15,475 bases of DNA from contig WFVK01000100.1 of assembly GCA_015491705.1 (NCBI GenBank), positions 1 to 15,475 on the forward strand, given 5' to 3'. Positions within the stretch are counted from its first letter, which is position 1. Each line of letters starts with the position of its first letter. This document shows, piece after piece, positions 1-6,362 of the stretch. This DNA comes from Nitrospirota bacterium. Lineage in GTDB: Bacteria; Nitrospirota; Thermodesulfovibrionia; UBA6902. The notes below the pieces were generated by a model that was given only the letters and a program-made list of their open reading frames with translations, ran no database searches and was not told where the DNA came from. A program made the translations under genes and the position numbers.

Positions 1-383
1 GGATAAGTGGACGGTATATTGATGACAACGCTTTTCCTGCCGTGTCTGCCTGCTATGTCCCACAGCGTGCTGCTCCTGAGATCATCCGAATTCGGGAATT
101 TCCACTTGTACGTGCCCTTGCGCAGTTCCGTGAATCCGTAGATACCGTGCCTTCCGGGGTTTACCCCTGTCATGAATGTACTCCATGATGTGGATGAGAC
201 CTCGGGAATCGAGGCGGTCATGTCCGTGAGGGTCCCTTTGCGTGCAAGGGCCGAGAGATTTGGCATCATGCCCCTTCCAATGAAACGGCTCAGCAGGCTG
301 TGAGGCACCCCGTCTATGCCGAGTACGACCACCCGGTTTTTTCTGTCTTTGTGTTTCAGTTTTTTCCTGATGAATTCCAGCAT
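1..383 (-). CDS. alkaline phosphatase superfamily phosphodiesterase/nucleotide pyrophosphatase, N-terminal part (truncated by window edge)
   Basis: Read on the minus strand from ATG at 383-381, this frame stays open for 127 codons and leaves the window at base 1, so only the N-terminus is visible. Residues 18-25 (VVVLGIDG) hold the first metal-binding Asp (D24) of the alkaline phosphatase superfamily. Residues 39-42 (MMPN) and the block from PEVSSTSW (60-67) to TGVNPGRHGIYGF (72-84) are the usual type I phosphodiesterase/nucleotide pyrophosphatase signature, with the nucleophile Ser/Thr expected within SSTSW. Such enzymes hydrolyse phosphodiesters or pyrophosphates; the substrate cannot be told from this fragment. 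No signal peptide or membrane segment is visible at the N-terminus (it begins with basic residues), so a cytoplasmic location is likely. Its ATG overlaps the stop of the upstream PP-loop gene by one base (TAATG), which implies co-translation. Superfamily call is firm; function is open. Confidence 0.82.
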   Translation of the reverse strand, partial: MLEFIRKKLKHKDRKNRVVVLGIDGVPHSLLSRFIGRGMMPNLSALARKGTLTDMTASIPEVSSTSWSTFMTGVNPGRHGIYGFTELRKGTYKWKFPNSDDLRSSTLWDIAGRHGRKSVVINIPSTY

Positions 384-1207
384 TACATGTATCCCAAATC
401 CCTGAGCTTGCCCATGATCTCTTCCTTGCTCTGCCCGCGTCCGGCTCTCTCATAGGTGTTTTCGAGGTCCTGTTCCCATGCAGGTATGTCGGCCATTTTG
501 ACTGTCGAGCCCTTTGCCCCGAGTGAACGGTAGCCCTCCCTGTAGAGGACACAGAAGGGAACATTATACTTGAAAATAAAATTCCAGATATCCCTTTCCT
601 TGAAATGCAGGATCGGCTGGATCCGGGTATGCGGGGGGTTCTCCCTCAGACTGAAGAATGTCTCTTCCACCCTCGCCTCCTGCTCATCCCATCTGATGGC
701 GGTTGCAAGCGCCCTGATATCGTTGTCCTCCAGGAATACGTTCATGGCCACGGTCTTCATCAGGTGGTTGCCTACAAATGACTCCGGCTCAAACGGGAAC
801 TCTTCCTCTTCGTATTCGAGTTTTGCTATCTCCTGCCTGTTCCGCTCGTTGAGGTCGGCAACCCTGATCATGTCGCCCACTTTCGCTGCCTTGTCGCTTA
901 CATCCGTGTTCTTTGCAATCACCACATTGAGGTCCCATTCCTTTTTGAGCTGGTTCACGATATCCCATATCTCGTCGAACACATATCCCTCATCAATAAA
1001 CATGCACCGGGGCATCGGCACCCCGAGTTCCCTGCACGTCTCCCTGAAGAGCCACACCATTGTGGTGCTGTCTTTGCCCCCTGTCCATGCCACGGCCAGT
1101 TTTTCTGTTCCGAATTTATCTATTGCCTCCTTTATGATCTTCTTGGAATGATCTATCTTTTCCTCCAGACTCAGCTCCATCAATTTTTCTCTTTCATCCT
1201 GTGCCAT
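383..1207 (-). CDS. PP-loop ATP pyrophosphatase, PAPS reductase / CysD-like family protein
   Basis: 274-residue protein. Residues 37-48 include WTGGKDST, the SGGKDS-type PP-loop that binds ATP and releases pyrophosphate in PAPS reductases, CysD-type ATP sulfurylase and related enzymes. Further family-like blocks are CMFIDEGYVFDEIWD, AIRWDEQEARVEE (compare RRDEE...R in CysD), FKERDIWNFI and a C-terminal YREGYRSLGAKGST...ERAGRGQ block resembling the CysD tail. The Cys-containing ECGLH tail of true PAPS reductases is absent, and no cysN partner lies in the window, so neither sulfate activation nor sulfonucleotide reduction can be assigned. The start at 1207 was preferred to an ATG 12 codons upstream because a strong Shine-Dalgarno precedes it by three bases. 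It is divergent from the Crp/Fnr-type gene and coupled through TAATG to the phosphodiesterase gene downstream. Family is confident, substrate unknown. Confidence 0.85.
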   Translation of the reverse strand: MAQDEREKLMELSLEEKIDHSKKIIKEAIDKFGTEKLAVAWTGGKDSTTMVWLFRETCRELGVPMPRCMFIDEGYVFDEIWDIVNQLKKEWDLNVVIAKNTDVSDKAAKVGDMIRVADLNERNRQEIAKLEYEEEEFPFEPESFVGNHLMKTVAMNVFLEDNDIRALATAIRWDEQEARVEETFFSLRENPPHTRIQPILHFKERDIWNFIFKYNVPFCVLYREGYRSLGAKGSTVKMADIPAWEQDLENTYERAGRGQSKEEIMGKLRDLGYM

Positions 1208-1563
1208 TTTCCCTCCTTTATTTGCCCCGGGTGCGGTGATCACGCCCGGCTCCGGCCGTATACGTGCCTTTCAGACCTGCATCCCGGCCTTCCTGGATAC
1301 ACACGCCGACCCTTTTCAGATTGTTCTGTCTATTCTGAATTTAAGTGTATCTTATAATAATATTAGCTTATCTGCCTTTTTTATAACAAGTCTCCCGTAT
1401 AATCCGGAAGACTCTTCAGTTTTTAAAGGCCGGGACATCATGGATTTTTTCAGTGGTTGTGTTATTATCTTTCTATACAGGCAACGGCGCCGTTTAAAAA
1501 CCGGGCCGTTCAAATACCAATCCTGAAGGCTGCACTCGCAAGGAGTATTCGAGAGGAAGCGCC
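1208..1563. other. divergent intergenic region between the PP-loop gene and the crp/fnr-type gene
   Basis: This 356-base stretch holds no convincing gene; the short frames that cross it have no family features. It must contain both divergent promoters. Visible elements are: a GTGATCAC palindrome at 1236-1243 flanked by CCGGG (1227-1231) and CCCGG (1245-1249), a possible operator or leader hairpin just upstream of the PP-loop Shine-Dalgarno; TATAAT-like hexamers on the plus strand at 1353-1358 and 1398-1403, neither with a good -35 at 16-18 bases; and a perfect 12-base palindrome, AACGGCGCCGTT, at 1483-1494, about 70 bases before the regulator start, a plausible binding site. Promoters cannot be assigned firmly. 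Confidence 0.5.
1211..1219 (-). promoter_or_regulatory. Shine-Dalgarno that fixes the start of the PP-loop gene
   Basis: On the minus strand the sequence reads AAAGGAGGG, then three bases, then ATG at 1207-1205. It is nearly complementary to the 16S 3' end and supports this start over the in-frame ATG at 1243, which would place the site inside the coding region. Confidence 0.75.
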
Positions 1564-2268
1564 GTGAAGGAAAAGTACGATAAGAATGTCCTGAAAAAGG
1601 TTCAGCTATTTTCTTCATTAACGGATGAGGAAATCGAGCTTATCACAAAAAAACTGGTCCTCAAGCACTTCAGAAAAAACGACACGATTCTCTACGAAGA
1701 AGACACCAATGAATACATGTATATAATCCTGATGGGAAAGGTCAAGGTCATAAGGTCAACAGAGGATGGGAGGGAAATCATTCTTGCAATGCACGGAGCC
1801 GGGAACTTTTTCGGGGAGATGTCCCTGATAGACGGCAGGACCACCCCTGCGTCGGTGATTGCCACGGAAGACTCGCTGATTGCAATAATCGCCAAGAAGG
1901 ATTTTTTCTCCATAATATTCTCCCAGAACAAGGTGACCAGAAACCTGCTCCAGATACTGTGCGCCAGGCTTCGTAAATCCTGGGATACCATACAACTGCT
2001 GAATTTCAACAACGCCGCCCAGAGGACAAAGATGCTGTTTTATATGCTCTCTGAGGAGTACGGTGAAAAAATGCCCGACGGCAGGACCGTATTGAAGATA
2101 AAGCTCACCCACCAGGACATATCGGACATGACGGGACTTACCCGCGAGACGGTCACCCGGGTGATTGACAAATTACAGAAAAACAAAGAGATAACCGTAC
2201 AGAAGAACAGCAGGTTTATATGCCTTGGAAGCGATTTCCTGCGGAAGGATGTGAATATCCTCGGCTGA
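1564..2268 (+). CDS. Crp/Fnr family transcriptional regulator
   Basis: 234 residues, the usual length for the family. Residues 12-120 form the cyclic-nucleotide-binding-like beta-roll, including NFFGEMSLIDGRTTPASV (81-98) at the phosphate-binding cassette: Gly-Glu is kept, but the Arg-Ser-Ala of E. coli CRP is replaced by a RTTPAS arrangement, so cAMP binding is uncertain. A dimerisation helix follows at about 120-150, then a C-terminal winged helix-turn-helix (LTHQDISDMTGLTRETVTRV, 181-200). The N-terminal cysteine cluster that holds the Fe-S centre of FNR is absent, so it is not an oxygen-sensing FNR in the E. coli sense. Translation starts at GTG, with GAGAGGAAG upstream at normal spacing. 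It is divergent from the PP-loop gene, which it might regulate (inference), and its stop lies nine bases from the end of the convergent NifU-like gene. Confidence 0.92.
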   Translation: MKEKYDKNVLKKVQLFSSLTDEEIELITKKLVLKHFRKNDTILYEEDTNEYMYIILMGKVKVIRSTEDGREIILAMHGAGNFFGEMSLIDGRTTPASVIATEDSLIAIIAKKDFFSIIFSQNKVTRNLLQILCARLRKSWDTIQLLNFNNAAQRTKMLFYMLSEEYGEKMPDGRTVLKIKLTHQDISDMTGLTRETVTRVIDKLQKNKEITVQKNSRFICLGSDFLRKDVNILG

Positions 2269-2277
2269 GCCTTCCGG

Positions 2278-2502
2278 CTATACCTGTTCTACTGACTTGA
2301 CCTCGGGGACTTCCTTTTTGATGCTTTCCTCGATGGCGTTCTTGAGCGTCATTGTAGACATGGGACATCCGGAGCACGCCCCTGTCAGCTTTACCTTCAC
2401 CACACCGTTTTCCTGGACATCAACCAGTTCAACATCTCCGCCGTCGCGCTGAAGCAGCGGCCTCACCTTGCTCAGAACTCCCTCGACTTTTTCCTTTAAC
2501 AT
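2278..2502 (-). CDS. NifU C-terminal domain protein (Fe-S cluster scaffold/carrier)
   Basis: Complete 74-residue protein made of a single NifU C-terminal (Nfu-type) domain. The hallmarks are [15 protein letters not shown] (13-27) and the CxxC pair in [10 protein letters not shown] (C43, C46), which bridges a [4Fe-4S] cluster between two subunits. Small stand-alone Nfu proteins of this size are common and deliver clusters to apo-enzymes. A strong AAGGAGG lies at 2513-2507, four bases before the ATG. The gene is convergent with the Crp/Fnr-type gene, only nine bases apart, with no clear terminator between them. Two hairpin repeats (2521-2629) lie immediately upstream, the nearer arm starting about seven bases before the Shine-Dalgarno, so the mRNA leader probably contains them. 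Confidence 0.92.
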   Translation of the reverse strand: MLKEKVEGVLSKVRPLLQRDGGDVELVDVQENGVVKVKLTGACSGCPMSTMTLKNAIEESIKKEVPEVKSVEQV

Positions 2503-2520
2503 GTTTCCTCCTTATTTTTT

Positions 2521-2571
2521 ACCTTACAGCGGCATGAAAATATCACCCGCTGCACGTTTATGCAAGCTTAA
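2521..2571. repeat. hairpin repeat, copy A (diverged)
   Basis: The left arm at 2521-2537 (ACCTTACAGCGGCATGA) is a diverged form of the left arm of copy B. The right arm at 2556-2571 (GTTTATGCAAGCTTAA) resembles the right arm of copy B. It directly abuts copy B, giving a roughly 50-base head-to-tail pair that shares the TTAA at 2568-2571. It begins seven bases upstream of the Shine-Dalgarno of the NifU-like gene. Confidence 0.55.
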
Positions 2572-2629
2572 CCTTACAGTTGCATAACACCATCGCCAGC
2601 CGGTTTATGCAACGTTAAGGTTAAATCTT
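2568..2629. repeat. hairpin repeat, copy B (short form)
   Basis: The left arm TTAACCTTACAGTTGCATAA (2568-2587) and right arm TTATGCAACGTTAAGGTTAA (2605-2624) are inverted repeats of each other at 18 of 20 positions, with a 17-base loop. The outer 30 bases on each side recur in copy C (4414-4670): 2568-2597 is identical to 4414-4443, and 2600-2629 matches 4641-4670 at 29 of 30 positions. Only two bases separate the two shared blocks here, so this is the empty or short form of the element. Confidence 0.85.
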
Positions 2630-2696
2630 ATTATACCTGTTCAGAATATTTAATCTATGATTTCCGTCATACGCATGCGGAGACCGCCTCTCATGT

Positions 2697-3758
2697 CTAA
2701 GGAAGGTTCAACGGCTCCCTTTTACCCTGCTTAAGCGCTCTCAGGAGTTTTCCCGCATATCCCAGCTCTATCCCGAATCCGTACCTGTCCGCGATCTTCA
2801 ATGCCCTTTTGAACGCCTTTCCTGCATCCCTGTCATTGCCTGTGAGAAAATCCACCTCTCCGATACCGAGGATACAGTATACCTTCCCCCTCGGGTCTTT
2901 TGTCTGCCTGAAAAACTCCGCGGCGCGCTTAAAGCTCTCAACCGCCCTCTTCATTTTTCCCTGCATCTTGAAGGCAGTGCCCGTGCTCCAGAGCGTATAT
3001 GCATAGCTGACCCTGTCGCCGATCTTCCTGTACAACACACCGGCCTTTTTAAAGCAGGAGTGAGCGCCCATGTAATCCCCCGCCATCCTTCGCGCATTGC
3101 CAAGGCCGCAGAATGAGTACGCAAGCCCGAAGCGGTCCTGCAGGCGTTCAAAACTCCTGTTTGCCAGCCTGTAGAATCTCTCCGAGTCCCTGAACTCACC
3201 GGCAACCCGTGAGCTTCCGCCAAGCCCGCAGTATGCATAGGCCATGCCGGAGCGGTCCTTCAGGTTTCTGAATTTCTCAAGGGCGGCATGATAGGTTTTT
3301 ACAGCCTTGCGCGCCTCTCCCTTTATCCTGTATGTTCCGGCCTTTGCCCACAGTGAAAAGGCCTCGCCTCCTGCATCGCCGGTCTTCCTGTATATCCTGC
3401 CCGCCCTGTTGATCATGACAAGGGCATCCCTCCAGTGGCCGAGGGCACGGAGGCTCAGGCCGAGGCCGGTAAGGGCGTCAGCCTCTGCCGCCCTGTCGCC
3501 GAGGGCCTCTGCAAGGTCAAGGGCCTCTCTGTAGCGGTTCCCTGCCCTGGTGAAATCCCCCTTTGCCCTGAACGTATCGCCTGAAGACAAAAGGCAGTCG
3601 AGTATGGAGGGGATGTCGCGGTCTCTTTTAAACGCCTTGAGGGCCTGTTTGTACATGTCGGCGGCCCGGTCGTATTCCGCGCTCTCCCTGTATTTTTCCG
3701 CCTGCCGGAAGAGTGACCCGCCGGTGTTTTCTTCCTGCATCCTGCGTCTCACCGGCAT
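2697..3758 (-). CDS. tetratricopeptide-repeat protein with eight 40-residue repeats
   Basis: 353 residues, almost entirely TPR. The repeats run in strict 40-residue register, starting near residues 13-50 (AEKYRESAEYDRAADMYKQALK) and continuing through blocks such as ALTGLGLSLRALGHWRDALV, AYCGLGGSSRVAGEFRDSER, SFCGLGNARRMAGDYMGAHS and CILGIGEVDFLTGNDRDAGK. The (G)LG at the start and the 40-residue period place them with the LGN/kinesin-light-chain type rather than the common 34-residue type. No signal peptide, catalytic domain or membrane segment is visible, so it is probably a cytoplasmic protein-binding scaffold; the partner is unknown. The start overlaps the end of rpe by 10 bases, with GGGAAAG just upstream, indicating translational coupling. 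A second Met at codon 7 is a possible alternative start. It is the last gene of the minus-strand group. Confidence 0.85.
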   Translation of the reverse strand: MPVRRRMQEENTGGSLFRQAEKYRESAEYDRAADMYKQALKAFKRDRDIPSILDCLLSSGDTFRAKGDFTRAGNRYREALDLAEALGDRAAEADALTGLGLSLRALGHWRDALVMINRAGRIYRKTGDAGGEAFSLWAKAGTYRIKGEARKAVKTYHAALEKFRNLKDRSGMAYAYCGLGGSSRVAGEFRDSERFYRLANRSFERLQDRFGLAYSFCGLGNARRMAGDYMGAHSCFKKAGVLYRKIGDRVSYAYTLWSTGTAFKMQGKMKRAVESFKRAAEFFRQTKDPRGKVYCILGIGEVDFLTGNDRDAGKAFKRALKIADRYGFGIELGYAGKLLRALKQGKREPLNLP

Positions 3759-4402
3759 CTTTCCCTGACCGTCCTGACCGTTTCCGCATAATCCCCTGAA
3801 TTGTAAAATGCATTTCCCATTACGACAATACCGGCTCCGGCGCGGTGAACATCTGCGACATTATCCACGTTGACCCCGCCGTCCACCTCTATCTCCACCC
3901 CCGGATTTTTTTCATCTATCATCTTCTTCAACAGGGCGATCTTCCGGAGGGACTCGGGAATAAATTTCTGCCCCCCGAATCCGGGGTTCACCGACATCAC
4001 AAGCACCATGTCCACACCGGGGAGTACGGGCTCTATATGGCCTACCGGGGTTGCGGGGTTTATTGAAACAGCGGCCTTCACATTACATTCCTTTATGCCC
4101 TGTATGGTCCTGTGCAGGTGCACGCATGTTTCCTGGTGTACGGTGATTATGTCGGCCCCGCTGTCCGAGAAGGCCTTTATATACCTGTCGGGGTCTTCGA
4201 TCATGAGATGCACATCGAGCGGAACGCTTGCAATCTTTTTCACGGATTTCACCACGGGCGGCCCTATGGTAATATTCGGCACAAACCTGCCGTCCATCAC
4301 ATCCACGTGAATCAGGTCGGCTCCGGCCTCCTCCGCTGCCTTTATCTCCTCGCCGAGTCTCGAAAAATCCGCCGACAATATGGACGGCGCTATCTTTATC
4401 AT
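3749..4402 (-). CDS. rpe: ribulose-phosphate 3-epimerase
   Basis: 217 residues, normal family length. It interconverts D-ribulose 5-phosphate and D-xylulose 5-phosphate in the cytoplasmic pentose phosphate pathway and Calvin cycle. The TIM-barrel landmarks are all present: APSILSADF (5-13), HVDVMDGRFVPN (32-43, with metal ligands H32 and D34), DVHLMIEDP (63-71), MSVNPGFGGQKF (136-147) and VEIEVDGGVN (169-178, catalytic D174). A GGGAGG Shine-Dalgarno at 4413-4408 precedes the ATG. The base next to it, 4414, is the outer end of the long hairpin element copy C, so the leader mRNA would be strongly structured right up to the ribosome binding site. It follows the PASTA gene after 270 bases and overlaps the TPR gene. 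Confidence 0.97.
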   Translation of the reverse strand: MIKIAPSILSADFSRLGEEIKAAEEAGADLIHVDVMDGRFVPNITIGPPVVKSVKKIASVPLDVHLMIEDPDRYIKAFSDSGADIITVHQETCVHLHRTIQGIKECNVKAAVSINPATPVGHIEPVLPGVDMVLVMSVNPGFGGQKFIPESLRKIALLKKMIDEKNPGVEIEVDGGVNVDNVADVHRAGAGIVVMGNAFYNSGDYAETVRTVRERCR

Positions 4403-4413
4403 AACAACCTCCC

Positions 4414-4670
4414 TTAACCTTACAGTTGCATAACACCATCGCCCTCATGCCGGAGAGCCCGGCGGAAAAGCTTTATCTGCGATTCCCTGAGGAAATATTC
4501 AGCGCGGCATGTTATAAAGTAACCCCTCCCGGCCTCCCCTTAACATAAGGGGAGGGGTAATTCCCTTCGCCTTATAACCCTTGAACCCTGAACCAGCTAA
4601 CCCCTGAACCTCAAACAGGGTTTTCCGCCGGGCTCTCCGGCCGGTTTATGCAACGTTAAGGTTTAATCTT
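4414..4670. repeat. hairpin repeat, copy C (long form, MITE-like nested inverted repeat)
   Basis: The outer ends are the same arms as copy B (4414-4433 and 4646-4665; 30-base end blocks at 4414-4443 and 4641-4670). Between them lie about 197 additional bases. These contain a perfect 21-base inverted repeat, 4449-4469 against 4621-4641 (GCCGGAGAGCCC... and its complement), and a central hairpin at 4533-4555. No coding frame with family features is present. The whole unit can fold into one long stem. Size, terminal inverted repeats and lack of coding capacity suit a non-autonomous element, but there is no evident target-site duplication and no transposase in the window. It fills the PASTA-rpe intergenic gap. 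Confidence 0.8.
4533..4555. repeat. C-rich/G-rich hairpin inside copy C
   Basis: CCTCCCCTTA (4533-4542) and TAAGGGGAGG (4546-4555) form a perfect 10-bp stem with a three-base loop. ACCCCTCC at 4522-4529 can instead pair with GGAGGGGT at 4551-4558, so two stems compete. A similar C-rich/G-rich hairpin occurs at 15423-15443. There is no T run after it on either strand, so it is not a standard terminator. Confidence 0.6.
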
Positions 4671-4672
4671 TT

Positions 4673-5377
4673 CTAAAACCACATTCCCCATCCGCGGCCC
4701 AGTGTAACCTCCACGGAATCGCCTTTTCTGATAATCGCCTTTGCCTCGGGCTTCTGGAAGACCACCTTGCTGCCGTGATCCCTTTCCACCAGTTTAATGC
4801 CGAGCTGCCGTGCCAGTATCCTTGCATCATCTATCGTCATGTTTACGAAAGAAGGGCACCTGTATAATACAGGATAGGGGCCGAGACTCACAAGGAAATT
4901 TATCTCATTGCTCTCGATATTTCCGGGCAGGGGCCGCTGGGCGATGATCCTGCCTTTTCCGACGGTATCTGAATGTACGCGGGTGACCTTTCTTATTTTC
5001 ATGCCGAGGTTTATGAGCGTCAGCCTTGCATCCTTCAGCATCTGGCCCTCAAAAGAGGGCATTGAATAAATCTCCGGCCCCCTGCTGAGCATGACCCCCA
5101 CTTCAGAACCCGCAGGGATCTTTTTGCCCGGCTCCACATCCTGTTTTACAATCAGGCCCCCGGCAATCTCTTCATCGTATTCCTGTCCTTCCACCCTGAG
5201 CAACAGCTTCCTGGAGGCCAGAAGCTCCGATGCCTCGGTGACCGTTTTGCCTCTCAGCAGGGGCACCCTGCCGGTTTTCTCAAAATCAGCGACCCGGTAA
5301 ACAAGGAAAACCGCCACTATACCCGCTGCAGTGAATGCGATCAGGTAGGCCAGCAGTTTGAAAAAGGTCTTAAACAT
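4673..5377 (-). CDS. membrane-anchored PASTA domain protein (no kinase domain)
   Basis: 234 residues. A short cytoplasmic tail is followed by one hydrophobic segment at about 8-28 (LLAYLIAFTAAGIVAVFLVY), then three PASTA-type domains at about 38-99, 103-167 and 170-231. Each shows the usual pattern: a (V)P-like start, xDAxxxL, a hydrophobic strand and GxxVxVxLSxG-like end (for example GSEVGVMLSRGP and GDSVEVTLGRG). PASTA domains bind peptidoglycan or beta-lactams when part of Ser/Thr kinases or PBPs; here neither catalytic domain is present, so a structural or sensing role in the periplasm is inferred only. The ATG overlaps the fmt stop by eight bases (ATGTTTAA), so translation is coupled to fmt. 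Copy C lies immediately downstream, before rpe. Confidence 0.88.
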   Translation of the reverse strand: MFKTFFKLLAYLIAFTAAGIVAVFLVYRVADFEKTGRVPLLRGKTVTEASELLASRKLLLRVEGQEYDEEIAGGLIVKQDVEPGKKIPAGSEVGVMLSRGPEIYSMPSFEGQMLKDARLTLINLGMKIRKVTRVHSDTVGKGRIIAQRPLPGNIESNEINFLVSLGPYPVLYRCPSFVNMTIDDARILARQLGIKLVERDHGSKVVFQKPEAKAIIRKGDSVEVTLGRGWGMWF

Positions 5378-6326
5378 CGAAGCTCATTCCCTCTCTCAGT
5401 CTTCTTCCCTGCAGAAATGTCTTCACCGGCATGGCTGACTTGCCCGCGGGCTGGATATTCAGAATGGAGACGGCCGAACTGCCGGTGCATACATGCATCT
5501 CCTCCGTGGTTACCCTGCATATCACGCCGGGCCTGCACTCTGCGCACCCTGCCCCGCCTGAACCGTCTGCGGCAGAGGCCGCAGGCACTGCTCTCAGTAT
5601 CTTGACCCTTTCCCCTTCAAGAAACCCGTATGCCCCCGGCCAGGGAGTCATCCCCCTGATGAAATTACACAGCTCCACCGCAGGTTTTGACCAGGGAATC
5701 ATCCCGTCTGTCTTCTTCAGTCTCGGCGCATAAGATGCACTGCCTGACTGCGGCACTGGTTTTATGCTCCCCCTCTCGAGTCCGTGCAGCGTCTTCAGCA
5801 GCAGGTCAGCCCCGCTCCGCGAGAGTTTTGCGGAAAGGGTTGCAGCCGTATCATCAGGGGTTATCATCACCTCTTCCTGCAGCAGGACCGGGCCGGTATC
5901 CATGCCTTCATCCATCAGCATTGTCGTCACCCCCGTCTTTTCCTCGCCGTTTATCAGTGCCCAGTTTACCGGCGCGGCTCCACGGTACCGGGGCAGAAGC
6001 GAGGCATGTATGTTTATGCATCCGAATCGCGGCAGACGGATTATTTCAGGAGGCAGTATCTGCCCGTATGCCGCAACAACAATTGCAGACGGGTTTAATG
6101 CCTCAAGCTCATCAATGAAATGCTCATCCCTTGCCTTTGCGGGCTGCAGTAATCTTAATCCGGCCTTTTGGGCCCTTATTTTCACAGGTCCGGGTCTCAG
6201 GCGCCTTCCGCGTCCGCTCTGCCTGTCCGGCTGCGTGACTACGGCAATGATCTCATGCCCGGAGTTTAACAGCGCCTCAAGGGGGGGGACGGCAAACTCC
6301 GGTGTTCCGAAAAAGATGATTTTCAA
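5370..6326 (-). CDS. fmt: methionyl-tRNA formyltransferase
   Basis: 318 residues, normal length. It transfers a formyl group from 10-formyl-THF to initiator Met-tRNA. Residues 1-200 are the formyltransferase domain: MKIIFFGTPEFAVPPLEAL at the start, the INIHASLLPRYRGAAPVNWA block with catalytic N105 and H107, and D143 in MDTGPVLLQ. The C-terminal tRNA-binding domain (about 205-318) includes a Cys-containing loop, CAECRPGVIC, in a variable position. The start codon is TTG (6326-6324), preceded by AAAGGAAG at good spacing; no ATG fits the conserved N-terminus. It lies 36 bases after def, the classic def-fmt pair, and overlaps the PASTA gene. Confidence 0.97.
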   Translation of the reverse strand: MKIIFFGTPEFAVPPLEALLNSGHEIIAVVTQPDRQSGRGRRLRPGPVKIRAQKAGLRLLQPAKARDEHFIDELEALNPSAIVVAAYGQILPPEIIRLPRFGCINIHASLLPRYRGAAPVNWALINGEEKTGVTTMLMDEGMDTGPVLLQEEVMITPDDTAATLSAKLSRSGADLLLKTLHGLERGSIKPVPQSGSASYAPRLKKTDGMIPWSKPAVELCNFIRGMTPWPGAYGFLEGERVKILRAVPAASAADGSGGAGCAECRPGVICRVTTEEMHVCTGSSAVSILNIQPAGKSAMPVKTFLQGRRLREGMSFDV

Positions 6327-6362
6327 GGTGCTTCCTTTCAGGGTCAGGGATGCGCGAAAGTC

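Noticed and set aside
1236..1618. 96-codon plus-strand and 88-codon minus-strand frames between the PP-loop gene and the regulator
   Set aside because: They overlap each other on opposite strands, show no domains, and occupy the region that must hold promoters; the minus frame also runs into the regulator.
2258..2282. Bidirectional terminator between the regulator and the NifU-like gene
   Set aside because: Only a four-base stem (AGCC/GGCT) is visible, overlapping both gene ends, with no T run.
2568..2629. Integron attC site
   Set aside because: The required RYYYAAC/GTTRRRY core pair is not found at the arm ends and no integrase or cassette array is present.
4533..4555. Factor-independent terminator between the PASTA gene and rpe
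   Set aside because: The hairpin has a strong stem, but no T run follows it on the minus strand, and rpe lies in the same direction just beyond.
2521..4670. CRISPR-like repeats
   Set aside because: Only a few copies, with unequal spacing, palindromic arms and genes between them; no cas gene.
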